A stretch of DNA of 64,000 bases from Tolypeutes matacus (taxonomy: Eukaryota > Chordata > Mammalia > Cingulata > Chlamyphoridae). Where the stretch lies: contig JAKSZT010017954.1 in assembly GCA_026826555.1 (NCBI GenBank), positions 2,491,825 through 2,555,824 of the forward strand, in the 5' to 3' direction. The first letter of the stretch is position 1. Each line of letters opens with the position of its first letter. The notes below the pieces were generated by a model. It was not told where the DNA came from, did not search any database, and saw only the letters and a list, made by a program, of their open reading frames with translations. This document shows, piece after piece, positions 10,648-21,374 of the stretch. The position numbers were made by a program, and so were the translations under genes.

Positions 10648-13600
10648 ATGGAGAGCTTTCCCGCGGCCCGCTACGTTCTCCTGGCTTTCATTTTGAGTGT
10701 GCACCTTGGGGTGGCCACACGTATGTATCTGCCCCATTTCCTGCCCTGGGCGCTTTCCTAGGCTGACTGGGAGCGAGAAGACAGGGGTGTCTCAAGGTCC
10801 TTTCTCTCCTTGATTTTTAGGTGGCACTGACGTGGCCAGTTTCTGCTGCTTCCAGTACAGCCACAAGGCCCTTCCCTGGAACTGGATACGCAACTACGAG
10901 TTGTCCAGGAGCAGCTGCTCCCAGCAGGCTGTGATGTGAGTATTTCTCGTTCAGACTCTCAGGGTCCCCACTGGTGACATGACTGGGTGGGAGCCGGGCA
11001 AATGTCATCCTGGCTCCCAACCGCTCCAACCGATGTTCTCCTGACATCCCCCAAATGTCAGGAGGAGCCTCAGAATGTGAGGCCGGTAACCTGGGGTGTA
11101 GCCTGCCTCTGCCACTGACCTGCAAGACTCTGGGCATCAGTTTCCTGACTTTCCTCCTGTGTGCCAGGCACCGTGTGCTAGGGAAAAAACGGTTCAAGTT
11201 AGCCCTTATAGCCCCTATAGACCTTTACAATCTAGCGTAAGTAAGGGCGCATTAAAAGACATTTGTACAAAGGAGTTCGTCGAAACTGTGATAAGTGCTT
11301 GAAGGAGACGGTGGGGGGCTGGGGGAGCATGGGGTACCCAAGGGTGCAACCGGGTGCAGGGAAGGTCTCCCTGTGGAAGTGACGTTTACATCAGGACCCC
11401 AGGTGGGAGTGTCCCAGGTGCAAGGAGGAGAGCTTGGGTGCTCCAGCAGAAGGACTCATTGGTGGGATGAAGCTCAGGTGGGAGCAGGTCGCCTGACCAG
11501 GCCAGGTCATGCAGGGCTCATCAGAAAAAGGAGAGAGGCAATTAACCATTAACTGGGGAGGAGCCTTCAGCTGGGATCGAAGCTGAAGCTCTGTCAATTA
11601 CAAGCTGTGTGACCTTGGGCAAGGCAAGTTTCCTTAATGGTAAAAGGAAAGAATGGGGCCTGATGACCTGTGAGGCCCTGTCCAGTAACGTGGGCGAAGG
11701 TGCCCGCCTCCTCCTCATGCCCCCAGTCCCCTTCCCTCCTTCCTCCTCAGTGGCCCGACCACCACTGAAGCCCTGCAGGGCCAGGGGGAGCCCAATGTGG
11801 TCCAGGGCAACTGGTCAGTGTGGGAGTCTGGGAGTCTAGGATGAGGTGGGGGCTCTCCTAGACTGTTCCCCACTGTTTCCCCAGTACAAGGCCTAGCACA
11901 TTGTAGGTGCTCAATAAATATTTGCCTGGTTGATTGAATGAACGAATGAGCTGGAGATTGTGCAGAGAACAAGTATACTACTTGATTAACTGGTTTTAAT
12001 GTGGAGCGATTCATTCTGGAGAGCAGGTGTGGGGAATTGGGGCGGGGGCAGCTTCACTCCATCAGCAAAAGGGAGCACAATTCAGGGCGTGAGTCAGGCA
12101 GAGTGGTTTCCCTGGCTGAAGGGGGTTCCAAAGTCGCTCCTACCCACCCCTGCTCTGTTTTTCCCATCCCCTTCTCCCCTTCAAGAATCCTCTTCATTAT
12201 CTTCCCATCTGCACAGCACCTTTCAGTTTCAGGTAGGCCTTTAGGGAAAGGCAGGGCTGAGATGATTTTCTCTGTTCGCAGCCAAGGAAGTGCATACCTA
12301 AAGGATCAAACCAAGCTGCCCAACACCTCCCCGCTAGTCTGGGCAACGGGGAGCGCTATCATGCGCAAATCTGGACTCCCAGTCCATTGCTCATCCCACC
12401 TTCCAGCACCTCCTGGTGAGAGACTTGGACCAGTTATCGATTGTTGCCTAACAGACCACCCCAAAAATGTAGTGGCTTAAAGCAACAGCAGTCATTGTAT
12501 TAGCTCTCCTGGTTCCTGTGGGTCAGGACAGGCTCGGCTGGAGGGTTCGGATTTGGTGGCACTTGTGTGGTTGCCATCAGATGCAGCTAGAGCCGGAACA
12601 CCTGGGCAGGTGGGCATCCCTCTCTTCAGGGAAAGCCTCTCTTCCGGGCCCCTCTCTGTGGTCTCCCCGTTGAGCTAGTTTGGGCTTCCTCCCAGCATGG
12701 CTACCTGGGGGCATAGCGGTGGAAGGCTTCAGCACAAGTGCTCCCGTGAAGCAGGCAGAAGCTTTGTCACCTTTTATGACTTAGCCTTGGCAATCATAGA
12801 GTGTCATTTCTACCAGTCCCTGAGGTTAGCCCAAATTCAAGGGGAGGGGGCATAGACTCTGGCACTTCTGAGTGTCTTTGGGTGTTTAAGGCTGGAGGAA
12901 ATTCAGGGACATCAACCAAGACCCTCTCTCTCTCTCTTTTTTTAGCATATCAAAAAGAACCTTTATTACTTTTATAACAGCCTCATGCTTTCTGAGCTGG
13001 AAGTTTCTGGTCCTTAGGGGGTATTGGAGCCCCTGCCTTCAGGCCTGTGGCTTTCTGGGCAGGAACTTTCTGGACTGAAGCCCTCTTGCCTACAGAGGTC
13101 ACCTTTTTTGCTGGGACCTTACAGCTCTCTTAGCATCAGATGCTTTTTGGGGGAGAAGCATTCAGGAGAGCTGCCTTTGAGAGCTTCTTAACATCGGGCC
13201 TAATTTTTCTGTTTCTCATTTTCTTTGCCTCCATGCCTTTATTTTATTTAAGATTTATTTTGTTTATTTCCCCCACCCCCTTGTTGATTGCACTTGCTGT
13301 ATCTGTTCATCTTCCTTGTTTCTTTAGGAGGCACCGGGAACCAAACATGGGATGTGGGAGGGAAGCGCCTAATCGATTGAGCCACCTCTGTTCCCTGCTT
13401 TGTTGTGTGGCTCTCATTATGTTTTTCTTCTTGTGTCCCTAGTTATGTCAGCTTGCTGTGCCTGCCCATCGTGCCAGCTCACTGTCTTCCTTCCTTCCTT
13501 CCTTCCTTCCTTCCTTCCTTCCTTCCTTCCTTNNNNNNNNNNCCTTCCTTCCTTCCTTCCTTCCTTCCTTCCTTCCTTCCTTCCTTCCTATTTTAAATTT

Positions 13601-14768
13601 TACTGGGAGGTCCCAGGGATCTAACCCAGGTCCCTCCATATGGGAGACGGACGTCCAACCATTTCAGCCACATCCGCCCCCCTGCTGTCTTCTTTAAGAG
13701 GTACTGGGAACTGAACCAGGGCCCTCCCATGTGATAGGCAAGAGCCCAATCACTTGAGGCACATCCACTTCCCCTCCATGCCTTTATAACAATCAAAATC
13801 TGTCACCTTGGCTTTCCTTTCTCTGGCTTCAATCTCCTTGGCCCATCTCCTGGCTGTCCATTTTGCATCCATCTCTGCTTTGTGCCAGGCTTGTTGGACA
13901 TACTTTTGGCGGGCTCTCAGTAGGAACTTGAGGATGAGATCAGTGAGTTGCGTGCATTTGAAAGGTGGGGCCTGTCTCCCTACTTGAGTGAGAGGCCCAT
14001 CAGCAGAAGCCCTTTCTGACCAACAACATCTACAGTTGCAACCAGCTTCCCACCATGAGGCCCAGCCTACACGAAGTGCCTGAATATCATAGTGGTGATG
14101 TTTGGTGGGAAGGAAGAAGGCGCACCTGACGGTGTGCCCTGAGAGCCCCACTTTTAATGAGCTCGCAACTTGGAAGGGGAGACAGGAATCATATATCAGC
14201 AGCCAGGGCGAACACGCTATGAGAATGGGGTGATGAAAAAAGTTCTAAAGTTGATAGAAGTGATGGTTGTATAATTCTGTGAATATACTAAAAACTGTTG
14301 AATTGTATGCACGTTTGAAATGGGTGAATTGTGTGGTATGTGAATTCTATCTCAATAAAGCCGTTTTATATTCAAGTGTTAGGTGGCATTTTACAGGCTC
14401 TGTGCTATGCAGGAGAGCTGCTGGACAAGGCTGTGGGGGGGGGGAGTTGAGGCATGGTTTCGGAAGCGCCATGCACATCTGGGAGTGGAAAACAGGATAG
14501 TGGTGAGGAGGGAGGGTGAGACCCGGGAGAACAAGGAGCAGGAATAGCATCACGGGTGTAGCAAGGCAAAAAGACTGGTCAGGCAGCTGCCCTTCCAGAA
14601 CTTTCCCTTCCTTTCTAACCCTTCCTAGGAGGCATTGTCTCTCAGTATTGACTATCAGTGTCTCTTTCCCACAGATTCATTACCAAGAGAGGCCAGAAAG
14701 TCTGTGTAAATCCTAAGGACAAATGGGTGCAAAGATATATTGCTTTACTGAGAACCCAGCAATTGTGA
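10648..14768 (+). CDS. CCL26: C-C motif chemokine 26 (eotaxin-3), three exons
   Basis: Coding exons are 10648-10720, 10821-10935 and 14675-14768, each bounded by AG/GT, giving a 93-residue protein (human has 94). Residues 1-23 are a signal peptide. The mature chain carries the adjacent cysteines C33-C34 of CC chemokines, then C57 and C73, which pair C33-C57 and C34-C73 in this family. The stretches [11 protein letters not shown] and [12 protein letters not shown] match eotaxin-3 much better than CCL24 or CCL11, and the tail [15 protein letters not shown] parallels the human one. The protein is secreted and acts on CCR3 of eosinophils and basophils. There is no frameshift or stop. Intron 1 is only 100 bp; intron 2 is 3.7 kb and filled with repeats and an RPL14 pseudogene. 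HIP1 follows on the same strand, as in human. The start was chosen by the signal peptide and the 'caccatgg' context. Confidence 0.95.
11140..11560 (-). repeat. L2 LINE fragment, antisense (CCL26 intron 2)
   Basis: 'tgtgccaggcaccgtgtgct', 'gtgataagtgcttgaaggag' and 'gggaaggtctccctgtggaa' followed by 'gtgacgttt' keep the block order of antisense L2. Diverged, with no coding capacity. Confidence 0.6.
11575..11680 (+). repeat. MIR fragment
   Basis: 'caattacaagctgtgtgacc' followed by 'ttgggcaaggcaag' is the MIR core signature. Confidence 0.6.
11850..11955 (+). repeat. L2 3' tail
   Basis: 'aaggcctagcacattgtagg' followed by 'tgctcaataaatatttgcc' and a gaatgaacgaatga tail is the canonical L2 3' end. 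Confidence 0.75.
12430..12925 (+). mobile_element. MLT2-like LTR (ERVL), old
   Basis: 'tgttgcctaacagaccaccc', 'gtagtggcttaaagcaac', 'ccttttatgacttagccttgg' and 'aattcaaggggagggggca' occur in the order seen in MLT2 LTRs of the ERVL group. The 3' end is eroded. No internal retroviral sequence adjoins it, so it is a solo LTR remnant. Orientation follows the usual consensus direction. Confidence 0.65.
13487..13588. repeat. (TTCC)n microsatellite with 10-N gap
   Basis: About 25 tandem ttcc units are interrupted by N at 13533-13542. The gap is an assembly artefact of the repeat, so the true length is unknown. Confidence 0.95.
13490..13684 (-). mobile_element. SINE nested in a SINE, with (GGAA)n tail
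   Basis: A tRNA-like unit at 13594-13680 ('gaggtcccagggatctaacc', 'ttcagccacatccgcc') ends, on its own strand, in a long GGAA tract. Short duplications ctgtcttc (13482-13489 and 13685-13692) flank it. The tail rather than a pure A-run is unusual and contains the assembly gap. Confidence 0.7.
14225..14375 (+). repeat. L1M 3' terminus
   Basis: 'gatggttgtataattctgtg', 'gaatatactaaaaactgttg', 'gaattgtatgcacgtttgaa' and 'tctcaataaagcc' form the terminal block of an ancient L1 on the plus strand. Confidence 0.65.
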
Positions 14769-14940
14769 CTCTGCCGAAATTCAGCCCAAGTCCACCCGGA
14801 CCCGCTTTCAGCCCTGCTGGCCTCGGCAGAGCCTGGAGAACGATCGTTAACAGAAGGCACCCTGGGCCTGGTGAGGAAAAGAGGGTATTTTCTACCAGAG
14901 TTGAGTTTTTCAATAAAGGTTTTTCATAAATACTGGACTC
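14769..14940 (+). other. CCL26: CCL26 3' UTR with polyadenylation signal
   Basis: The sequence after the stop codon contains aataaa at 14912-14917, followed by a GT/T-rich stretch. This suggests cleavage at about 14930-14940 and a short 3' UTR of roughly 165 bases. Confidence 0.75.
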
Positions 14941-15199
14941 GGTAATAAACATTCTTGGTTAACAAAACCTGAGATTTCCTCAAGGAAAGAAGTCGAGTCA
15001 ATAGGTATAGCCGACTGCTTGGCAGGTGCCAACCCCTGAACGCAGTGGGAAGCTCTGCTTTGTGGTTTTGTTCGTTTGGGCGGAAAAGCAAGGAAGAATT
15101 TAACACTTTTGGGGAAAATACCCATTAAATGTTTTAACATTATTTGGAGAAATAAGTTTAGGTTATTTGGAGAGTTAAATTCTGTGAAATGCCTCATAT
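14941..15199. other. Unique sequence after CCL26
   Basis: No open frame or repeat recognised. An in-frame minus-strand stretch of 95 codons here overlaps the CCL26 3' UTR and is not supported by homology. Confidence 0.4.
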
Positions 15200-16135
15200 C
15201 CTGCCATGTCTTTTGCCCATTTTCCGAGATTGTTTGCTTTTACTGTTGAGTTTTGAGTGTTCTTTATAAATCCTATATGGGTAAATGTATGTATATGAGA
15301 AAGGTTTGTAAATATTTCTCCCAGTCTGTAGCTTTTCTTTTTGTCCTTTTAACAGGATCTTTTTTTTTTTTTTTAAGATTTATTCATCTATTTATTTTAT
15401 CCATTTTAAAACCCCCCACCCCATCCCGTTTGCTGTTTTGTGTCCATTCACTGGGCAATTCTCTGTGTCTGTTCCTCTCCTCTCATCCTTCTCCTCCAGT
15501 CTTCACCAGGATTCGATCCCTGGGACCTCCGATGTGGGAGAGAGGCATTCATTCTGACACCTGCGCCACCTTAGTTCCTGGTTTTCAGTGCATCTCGTCT
15601 TGGCTCTCCCCTGTGTCTCTCTCCTGTTACGTCATCATCTTGCTGCGTGGCTTGGCGGGGTCTGGTGACTCACCTGCGCACGGGGCCTGGCAGCATGTGC
15701 ACCTTCTCTCTATATATATATTTTTTTCATTTTACCAGGAGGTCCCGGGGATTGAACCCAGGTCCCTCCATATGCCAGACAGCCACCCAACCATTTGAGC
15801 CACATCCACCCCCTTAACAAGGTCTTTTGCAAAGCAAAAGTTTTTAATTTTGATGAAGTCCAGTTTTCCAGTTTTCATCTTTAATGGCTCGTGCCTTTGG
15901 AATTATGCCTAAGAATGTTCCACCAAACCCTAGATCCTAAAGATTTTCTCCTGTTTTCTTCTAAATGTTTTATAGTTTTACACTTAAATCTATGATGCAT
16001 TTGGAGTTAGTTTTTGTGTAAGGTGTGAGGTTTAGATTGAGGTTCATATTTTAATTTTGTATATGGAGATCCAATTGCTCTAGCATCATTTGTTGAAAAG
16101 ATTATCCTTCCTCCATTGACTTGCTTTTGCACTTT
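15200..16135 (-). mobile_element. L1 3' region, antisense, holding a SINE
   Basis: 'tgccatgtcttttgcccatt' and 'gtaaatatttctcccagtctg' before the SINE, and 'gatgaagtccagttttccag', 'gcatttggagttagtttttg' and 'tcatttgttgaaaagattat' after it, are the standard antisense L1 ORF2 C-terminal to 3' UTR blocks. Confidence 0.8.
15364..15813 (-). mobile_element. Dimeric tRNA SINE (same type as 5355-5800)
   Basis: An inverted copy of the two-unit element: T-rich start, first unit with 'gaccaggattcgatccctgg'-like B box near 15505-15525, linker with 'gttacgtcatcatcttgctg', and second unit 'ggggattgaacccaggtccc' near 15748. It is flanked by near-identical ttaacaggatctttt (15349-15363) and ttaacaaggtctttt (15814-15828). 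Confidence 0.85.
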
Positions 16136-16555
16136 TGTAAAAAAAAATCTGTTGGCCATTTAGAGGTTACCAGGGATAGGGGGAAGGGAGAGTTTTTGGT
16201 TGGTGGGTATAGACTGTTTGTAAATAAAATTAATAAAATAAAAAAAATACCTGGAGAAGTTCTGAAATATTTACGAAACATGGAAGAATGAAAAAAAACG
16301 TGTGCATGAGTTAATGAAATGATTAATGTCTTCAGCACCATACATGAAATATAACAAAGCCCTAAAATTGGGTGGTAGCTGCCTCTCTGCACCCCCAAAA
16401 AAGAAAAATTAAGACCACATGCCATGTGAAATAGTGGTGAGTGCTGGGAATTAAAAAAAGAAGGATAAAGGGATGGAGAATGATGTAGTGCTATTTAGAT
16501 AGGGTGGCCAGGAAGGCTTTTCTGACAAGGTGGTGATTGATTTAAATCAAGTACA
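16136..16555. other. AT-rich intergenic, probable L1 debris
   Basis: No gene. 'gaggttaccagggataggggg' and the A-rich stretch around 16220-16260 resemble L1 3' end debris, but this is too diverged to place. Confidence 0.35.
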
Positions 16556-16695
16556 GTAAGAATTTGGAGCTTGCATTCAGGAAGTCCCTGGCAAGTTTTG
16601 TCACTTTCTGGCTGTGTGATCTTGTATCCAGTGACTAACTTCTCTAAGCCTAGCCCGTAAAGTTCAGAGAGGATGGGGAAAATGCATTGTAAACG
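16556..16695 (+). repeat. MIR fragment
   Basis: 'tttctggctgtgtgatcttg' followed by 'taacttctctaagcctag' matches the MIR core. Confidence 0.55.
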
Positions 16696-16873
16696 AAGTT
16701 ATTATTGCAGCCAGTGAATATAATTTTATCATATTATGAATTTTATGGATGCCATAATAACCGCCCTATTCCCCAAGGAAGAAATACTCCAATTCACTGA
16801 GTGGACTCTTGGTGTAGTTCCTAGTATTTGTAATTAGAAATGGGAAAAATAAGTCAGTTGGCCACAATCAGTT

Positions 16874-16919
16874 CTCTGTGCTGCCCTTTGGCCTCTGTGC
16901 TGCCCTTTGGCCTCTGTGC
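16874..16919 (+). repeat. 19-bp tandem repeat, 2.4 copies
   Basis: The unit ctctgtgctgccctttggc occurs twice exactly at 16874-16911 and begins a third time. Confidence 0.9.
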
Positions 16920-16939
16920 CTAGCTCTCTGCCAGCACGA

Positions 16940-17420
16940 CACAGTCTTGATTACTGTAACTGTTTATTTAGTAAGTCTTGAAATCCTCAACTTTCTTCTT
17001 TTTCAAAATTGTCTTAGTAATTTGCGTTTCTTTGCTTACCTGATGCACAGCCAGTGTTTCGCCATCTCTGAAGGGAGCTGTGGTCCCTTATGTCTGCCTT
17101 CTTAGCCTGAGGCCTTCTCCAAGCACCTCTGCTGAGATCTCCTTATGGGGCGGGGAAGGGGGGAAAACCTTGGAGCCTTTTGTTCAGGGCTCCCTCAGCA
17201 GTGAGATGTGCCCCATGTTTATGCTGAGCCATCTGATCCTTGCCCAGCAGTGCCATTTATGGGCGGCAGCTGGTACTTTCTATGGCGTGACCTCTTGTTT
17301 ATACCATCATAAGTCATTAAAGACTTGACTGTTGCTTTCATTTCACCTTATTGTCTTAATCACCTATTTTTTTAACTCCTGGCAGCTCAGCTCAGCTCTT
17401 GTTGAAGTCATATATATTAG
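16940..17420 (-). mobile_element. L1 ORF2 debris, antisense, with unrelated middle
   Basis: 'ttgattactgtaactgttta' and 'ttttcaaaattgtcttagta' are antisense L1 ORF2 blocks. 17060-17330 is not recognisable; it includes 'cttccttatgggg'-type unique sequence. Confidence 0.45.
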
Positions 17421-17434
17421 TTCTGGGAGATTAT

Positions 17435-17555
17435 TTTTCCTTTCTCTCTTTCTCTCTTTCTCTTTTTCCCTCTCTCTTTCTCCCTCTCTCTTTCCCTCTT
17501 TCTCTCTCTCTCTCCCCCTCTCCCTCCCTCCCTCTCTCTCTCTCTCTCTTTCTTC
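17435..17555. repeat. CT-rich low-complexity tract
   Basis: (TCTC)n, (CCCT)n and TTTC runs. On the other strand it is open as a meaningless Arg/Glu-rich frame. Confidence 0.95.
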
Positions 17556-19480
17556 TCTTTTGGTAGATACTTTAGGACTTTCTATAGACAATCATGTCAT
17601 CGGAAAATAGGGACAGTTTTATTTCTCCCTATCTAATCTGCACTCCTTTAGTTTCTTTTCTTGCCTTATGGCCCTGGCTAGAATTCATGTCCTTTGCTGA
17701 AAAAGAGTGGCGAGAGCAGGCTTTGTTTCCGATTTTAGGGGGGAAAGCATTCAGGCTTTCACCATTAAGTATGATGTTAGCTGTAAGTTTTTGTAGATGT
17801 TCTTTTTAAAGCAGAGGAAGTTCCCCTGTTTCCAGTTTTCTGAGAATTTTTATCACGAATGGGTGGTGAATTTTGTCAAATGCTTTTTCTGCATCTACCG
17901 AGACGGTCATGCGACTTTTCTTCATTAGCCTGTTAATATGTTGCGTTACACTGACTGATTTTTTTTAATATGGAGCCAGTCTTGCTTCCCTGGAATAAAC
18001 CCCACTTGGTCAGGGTATATTATTTAGATATACCTCTGAATTCTATTTGCCAATGTTTTGTTAAGAATATGTATGCTCATGAGGAATATTGGTCCGTATT
18101 TTTCTTTTTTGTGTGTCATATTTGGTTTTGGTATCAGGGTAATAGTGGCTTCATAAAATGAACTGAGAAGTATTTCCTCCTCTTCTGTTTTCTGGAAGAA
18201 ATTGTGTAGAATCTGAGTTAATTCTTCTTTGATTTTTGGGTAAAATTCTCCAGTAAAACCATCTGAGCCTGAGATTTCTTTTTGGAGGGTTTTTAAATTA
18301 TGGATTCGGTTTTCTCATTATACGTAGGGATAGTCAAATGCTCTATTTTATATTGAGTGAGTTGTGGTACTTGTGTTTTTCATGGACTTGGTCCATTTCA
18401 TCTGAGCTGTCACATTTGTGTGTGTCCAGTGGCTCATGGTGTTCCCTTACAATTCTTTGATGTGTGCAGACTCTGCAGTGATCCCGTTTTTATCCCTGTT
18501 ATTGGTCATCTGTGTCTTCTCTCTGTTTTTCTTTGACAGTCTTGCTAGAGGTTTGTGAATTTTACTGCTCTTTTCAAAGAAGTTGCTTTTGGATTCATTG
18601 GTTTTTCCCAATTATTTTTCTGTTTTCAATTTCATTGATTTCTGTTCTCTTTCTCATTTTTTTCCTTCTGCTTACTTTGGTTTTATTCTGCTCTTATTTA
18701 TCTAATTTCTTGAGTTAGGGCCTTAGATCATTGTTTTGAGACTATGATGTATCTTAGTCTGTGCTATCTGGGCACTGGAAAAGAATGTGTCTTCTGTGGT
18801 TATTGAGTGGAGAGATCACTGAGCGTTGATTAGATCCTGTTGTTTTATGGTACTATTGGGTTTATCTTGCTGATTTTCTGTCTAGTAGTTCTATCAACTG
18901 TTGAGAGAGGGGAGTTGAAGTCTCCAACTAAAATTGTAGATTTGTCTATTTCTCCTTTTATTTCTATGAGTTTTTGCATCACCTATATTGCAGCTCTGTT
19001 GTTTGGGGCATATACACTCAAGGATTGCAATTTCCTCTTGGTGGATTGACCCTTTTAGCATTGTGTGACGTCCCCAGCAACTTTCTTTGCTCTCAAGTCT
19101 ACTTAATCGAATATTAATATGGCCACTCCTGGTTTTTTTCTTTCTTTTTCCATCTGGTTGCGTCATTGTCTTTTTGGTGCATCACCACGCCTCCCCGTGC
19201 AGGTCTGGGACCCCTTTTTTTCTTTTTTCTTTTTTTAGCAGGAAGTCCCGGGGATTGAACCCGGGTCCTCTATATGGTAAATGGGAGCTCAATTGCTTGA
19301 GCCACAGCTGCTTCCCTCTGTTTTCTTTTGATTAATATTTGTATGCTAGATCATTTTTCCAACTGTTTACTTTCAACCTATGTCATTAGAGTTGAAGTGA
19401 GTTTCCTAGAGACAACATATAGCTGGGTCCTTTTATTTTTTTTTCAATCCATTCTGCCAAACCCTGTCTTTTAATTTCTG
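17556..19480 (-). mobile_element. L1 ORF2 region, antisense, non-coding
   Basis: Long antisense L1 ORF2 (reverse transcriptase and following domain): 'tttgtcaaatgctttttctg', 'gtcttgcttccctggaataa', 'ggttttggtatcagggtaat', 'gttgagagaggggagttgaa' and 'gacaacatatagctgggtcc' appear in the right order. Frequent stops show it is dead. A SINE interrupts it at 19209-19318. It is likely the same element as the L1 pieces from 15200. Confidence 0.88.
19209..19318 (-). mobile_element. DAS SINE monomer
   Basis: A T-rich run, then 'ccggggattgaacccgggtc' and 'ttgcttgagccacagctgc', the inverted B and A boxes. It lies within antisense L1 ORF2. Confidence 0.8.
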
Positions 19481-21370
19481 TATTTAGATCACTTATAGTG
19501 AGGAGGCATGCTGGATGAAAATTCCAGCTGCCTACTCTGAAAGGATGGTGAAGGAAGTTTTCTAAACAGAAAGACTATGATAAAAGAAAGACTCTCAGAA
19601 GTCTGTGGCCAATAACAGAGGCAGAAATACAGCATTCCACTAGCCTGGGCCAGACCTTCTCTGCCCTCTGTGAGGGCAGAGCCCGGGATGTACAAACTCT
19701 TGGGCCTCTGCGTAGCCCTGTGAACCTAGCTAAGTTAAAACTGGAAGCCCTTGGAAGTGAAGAGACAGGAGAGAATGTGGAGAAGATGTGAGATAAGGGT
19801 CACCAACTCGGAACAACGGCTGTTATCACTTGGCATGAAGGAAGCATTTATTGCCTCAAGTCCAATCTTCTTAACTCAGCATCCCAGTTCTTCTGATATT
19901 GTAGATTGAGTTTCTCCAGAAAAAGGTCCAGAGATACAAATTTGAGTGCACATAATCTTTTTTGAGGTAATCTCAGGAACCACCAGTGGGAAGCGGGAAG
20001 GTAAGGCAGCCTCTAACGGTGTGGGATCAAGCAAGTAACTAGTGTGGGCGGCTGATGTAGAAGCATGCGTCTCCATGTTTACTAAACCCGGGGGGCAAGG
20101 GAACGGTGGGTTTTACTGTTACTGTGGTATTCATCCACCAACTCTGGCCAGTCGTGGGCTGCTGGCTGCTGGGGTAGGGGAGCAATGAGTGTAGCTCCCC
20201 AGCCCTTCCTGCCTGTCACACACAAAGGCAGAGGGGACCCCACAGAGAAAGGCCCCAAAGAGGAGAGGCTGGCAGGCCTCAGGGGTACAGGCCTGTCACC
20301 CACAACGTCGGCCTCACTGGGCCAGGCCTCGCCTGCCTTCCCAGCCTGTCACCCAATGCTCCCCCCAAAGAACACAAACTCTCTGCCACCACCCCCCACC
20401 CCCCACCTCGCTGCTATTCTGAGGGAAGAAGGTGTGACAACCCCAGCTCACTACGGGAGTTCGAATGGTAGTTTCCTTCCATCCCCCAAGTACTGCTTCC
20501 TCCACAGGAACATCCTCTCTCCCTGCCAAAATCCTACTTGCCCAGCTGGACCCCAAAGGGCCAAACGCTTCTTCCATTTGGCGAGAGTGTCCAGATCGTG
20601 TTTTCCGTGGGGCCTCGGTGATTTCCCCCACACCCCCAAATAGCAGCAGCCCCCTCCTGCCTCTGAAGGGCTCTGGCATGTTCTGTTACTCCCTTATAAC
20701 ACTTGTTTACAATTTTAACATAGGTATTTGTGCCCTCAACTCTTAAGGTCAGAGATCAAAGCTAAATATCTTTGCACAGACGAAGGACTCAGTAAATATT
20801 TGTGGAACATGAGGCCACAGACAAATGTTTCCAGACACCCTTTGGCCCAGGCTCAACTCAATGGGAAGAGGGTGGGACATCCAGGCCTGTGCGTTTATCA
20901 GCAAGGACTTTGTCTGTAGTTCTACACATTTAACAGCAGATGGCAGCATTCTCCTATCATCTTTGACCTCCCCCTGCTTCTCCCCTAAAAAATGGCCCAT
21001 TTGCAGAGAAGTCCATTCTGTGAGTGTTTACTGAGGATCTACTTGAGATTCAGGGTCATGTGCTGACCCACTGAGGGAGGAGGGCAGGGGAAGGAGATGA
21101 GGAAAGGCAGACTTAGCTCAGTCTTCAGAGGATGCAGTACAGGGGCTGGGGGGAGCAGGTAAATACACACAAAGCCACCAAGATACCTTTGCAGCTAATG
21201 TGTCTGTGCTAATAAAACAAGGAGGTTGGAATAGAAGATGCTCGGGCTTCCTTACAGCTCCTGCATTCCCTCAATATACTAAGGCATACTCTTTAACCGT
21301 CTGAAAGAGAGATGTAGGCTTCAAGAAAGAGGCCGGAGCTGGGCCCAAGAAGATGGGCAGGGTTTGGTAA
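19481..21370. other. Intergenic, no gene seen
   Basis: About 1.9 kb without splice-flanked exons. Frames of up to 152 codons at 20185-20679 are Pro/Ser-rich, open on both strands at once and not recognisable. A C-rich run lies at 20390-20405. Confidence 0.45.
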
Positions 21371-21374
21371 GCGG

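Larger units (their letters stand above)
13243..13772 (-). mobile_element. Dimeric DAS SINE with another SINE nested in it
   Basis: The first half (13243-13489) has the inverted B box in 'gaggcaccgggaaccaaac' and 'gattgagccacctctgttcc'. The second half (13685-13772) has 'gaggtactgggaactgaacc' and 'cttgaggcacatccacttcc'. Identical copies of cctccatgcctttat flank it (13228-13242 and 13773-13787). The full undisturbed dimer can be seen at 24298-24656. Confidence 0.85.
12944..14090 (-). pseudogene. RPL14P: RPL14 processed pseudogene
   Basis: On the minus strand a degraded ATG (14088-14090) is followed by an early in-frame TAG and a deletion of roughly 24 bp. Next come a GGKLVAT-type segment and a long match to ribosomal protein L14 ([33 protein letters not shown]). 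The Ala/Lys-rich C-terminal tail (KVPAQKATG) ends at a stop at 12983-12985. The 3' UTR keeps AATAAAGG near the T-run at 12939-12945, which is the remnant poly(A). No introns are present, so it is a retrocopy of a large-subunit ribosomal protein gene. It lies antisense within CCL26 intron 2 and is split at 13243-13772 by a SINE flanked by a perfect 15-bp duplication. It cannot encode L14. Confidence 0.92.

Noticed and set aside
10821..10935. CCL24 (eotaxin-2) as identity of the chemokine
   Set aside because: The [11 protein letters not shown] and KRGQKVC segments and the short C-terminus fit CCL26. CCL24 has a longer C-terminal tail.
13400..13697. Leu/Pro/Ser repeat protein frames
   Set aside because: They translate the (TTCC)n tract through an assembly gap.
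12983..14090. Functional RPL14
   Set aside because: Early stop, deletion near the start, and a SINE splitting the frame.
17364..17591. Arg/Glu-rich minus-strand protein
   Set aside because: It is a translation of the CT-rich microsatellite.
20185..20679. Plus-strand frame of 152 codons and overlapping minus-strand frame
   Set aside because: Low-complexity Pro/Ser composition, both strands open, no family resemblance, no splice context.
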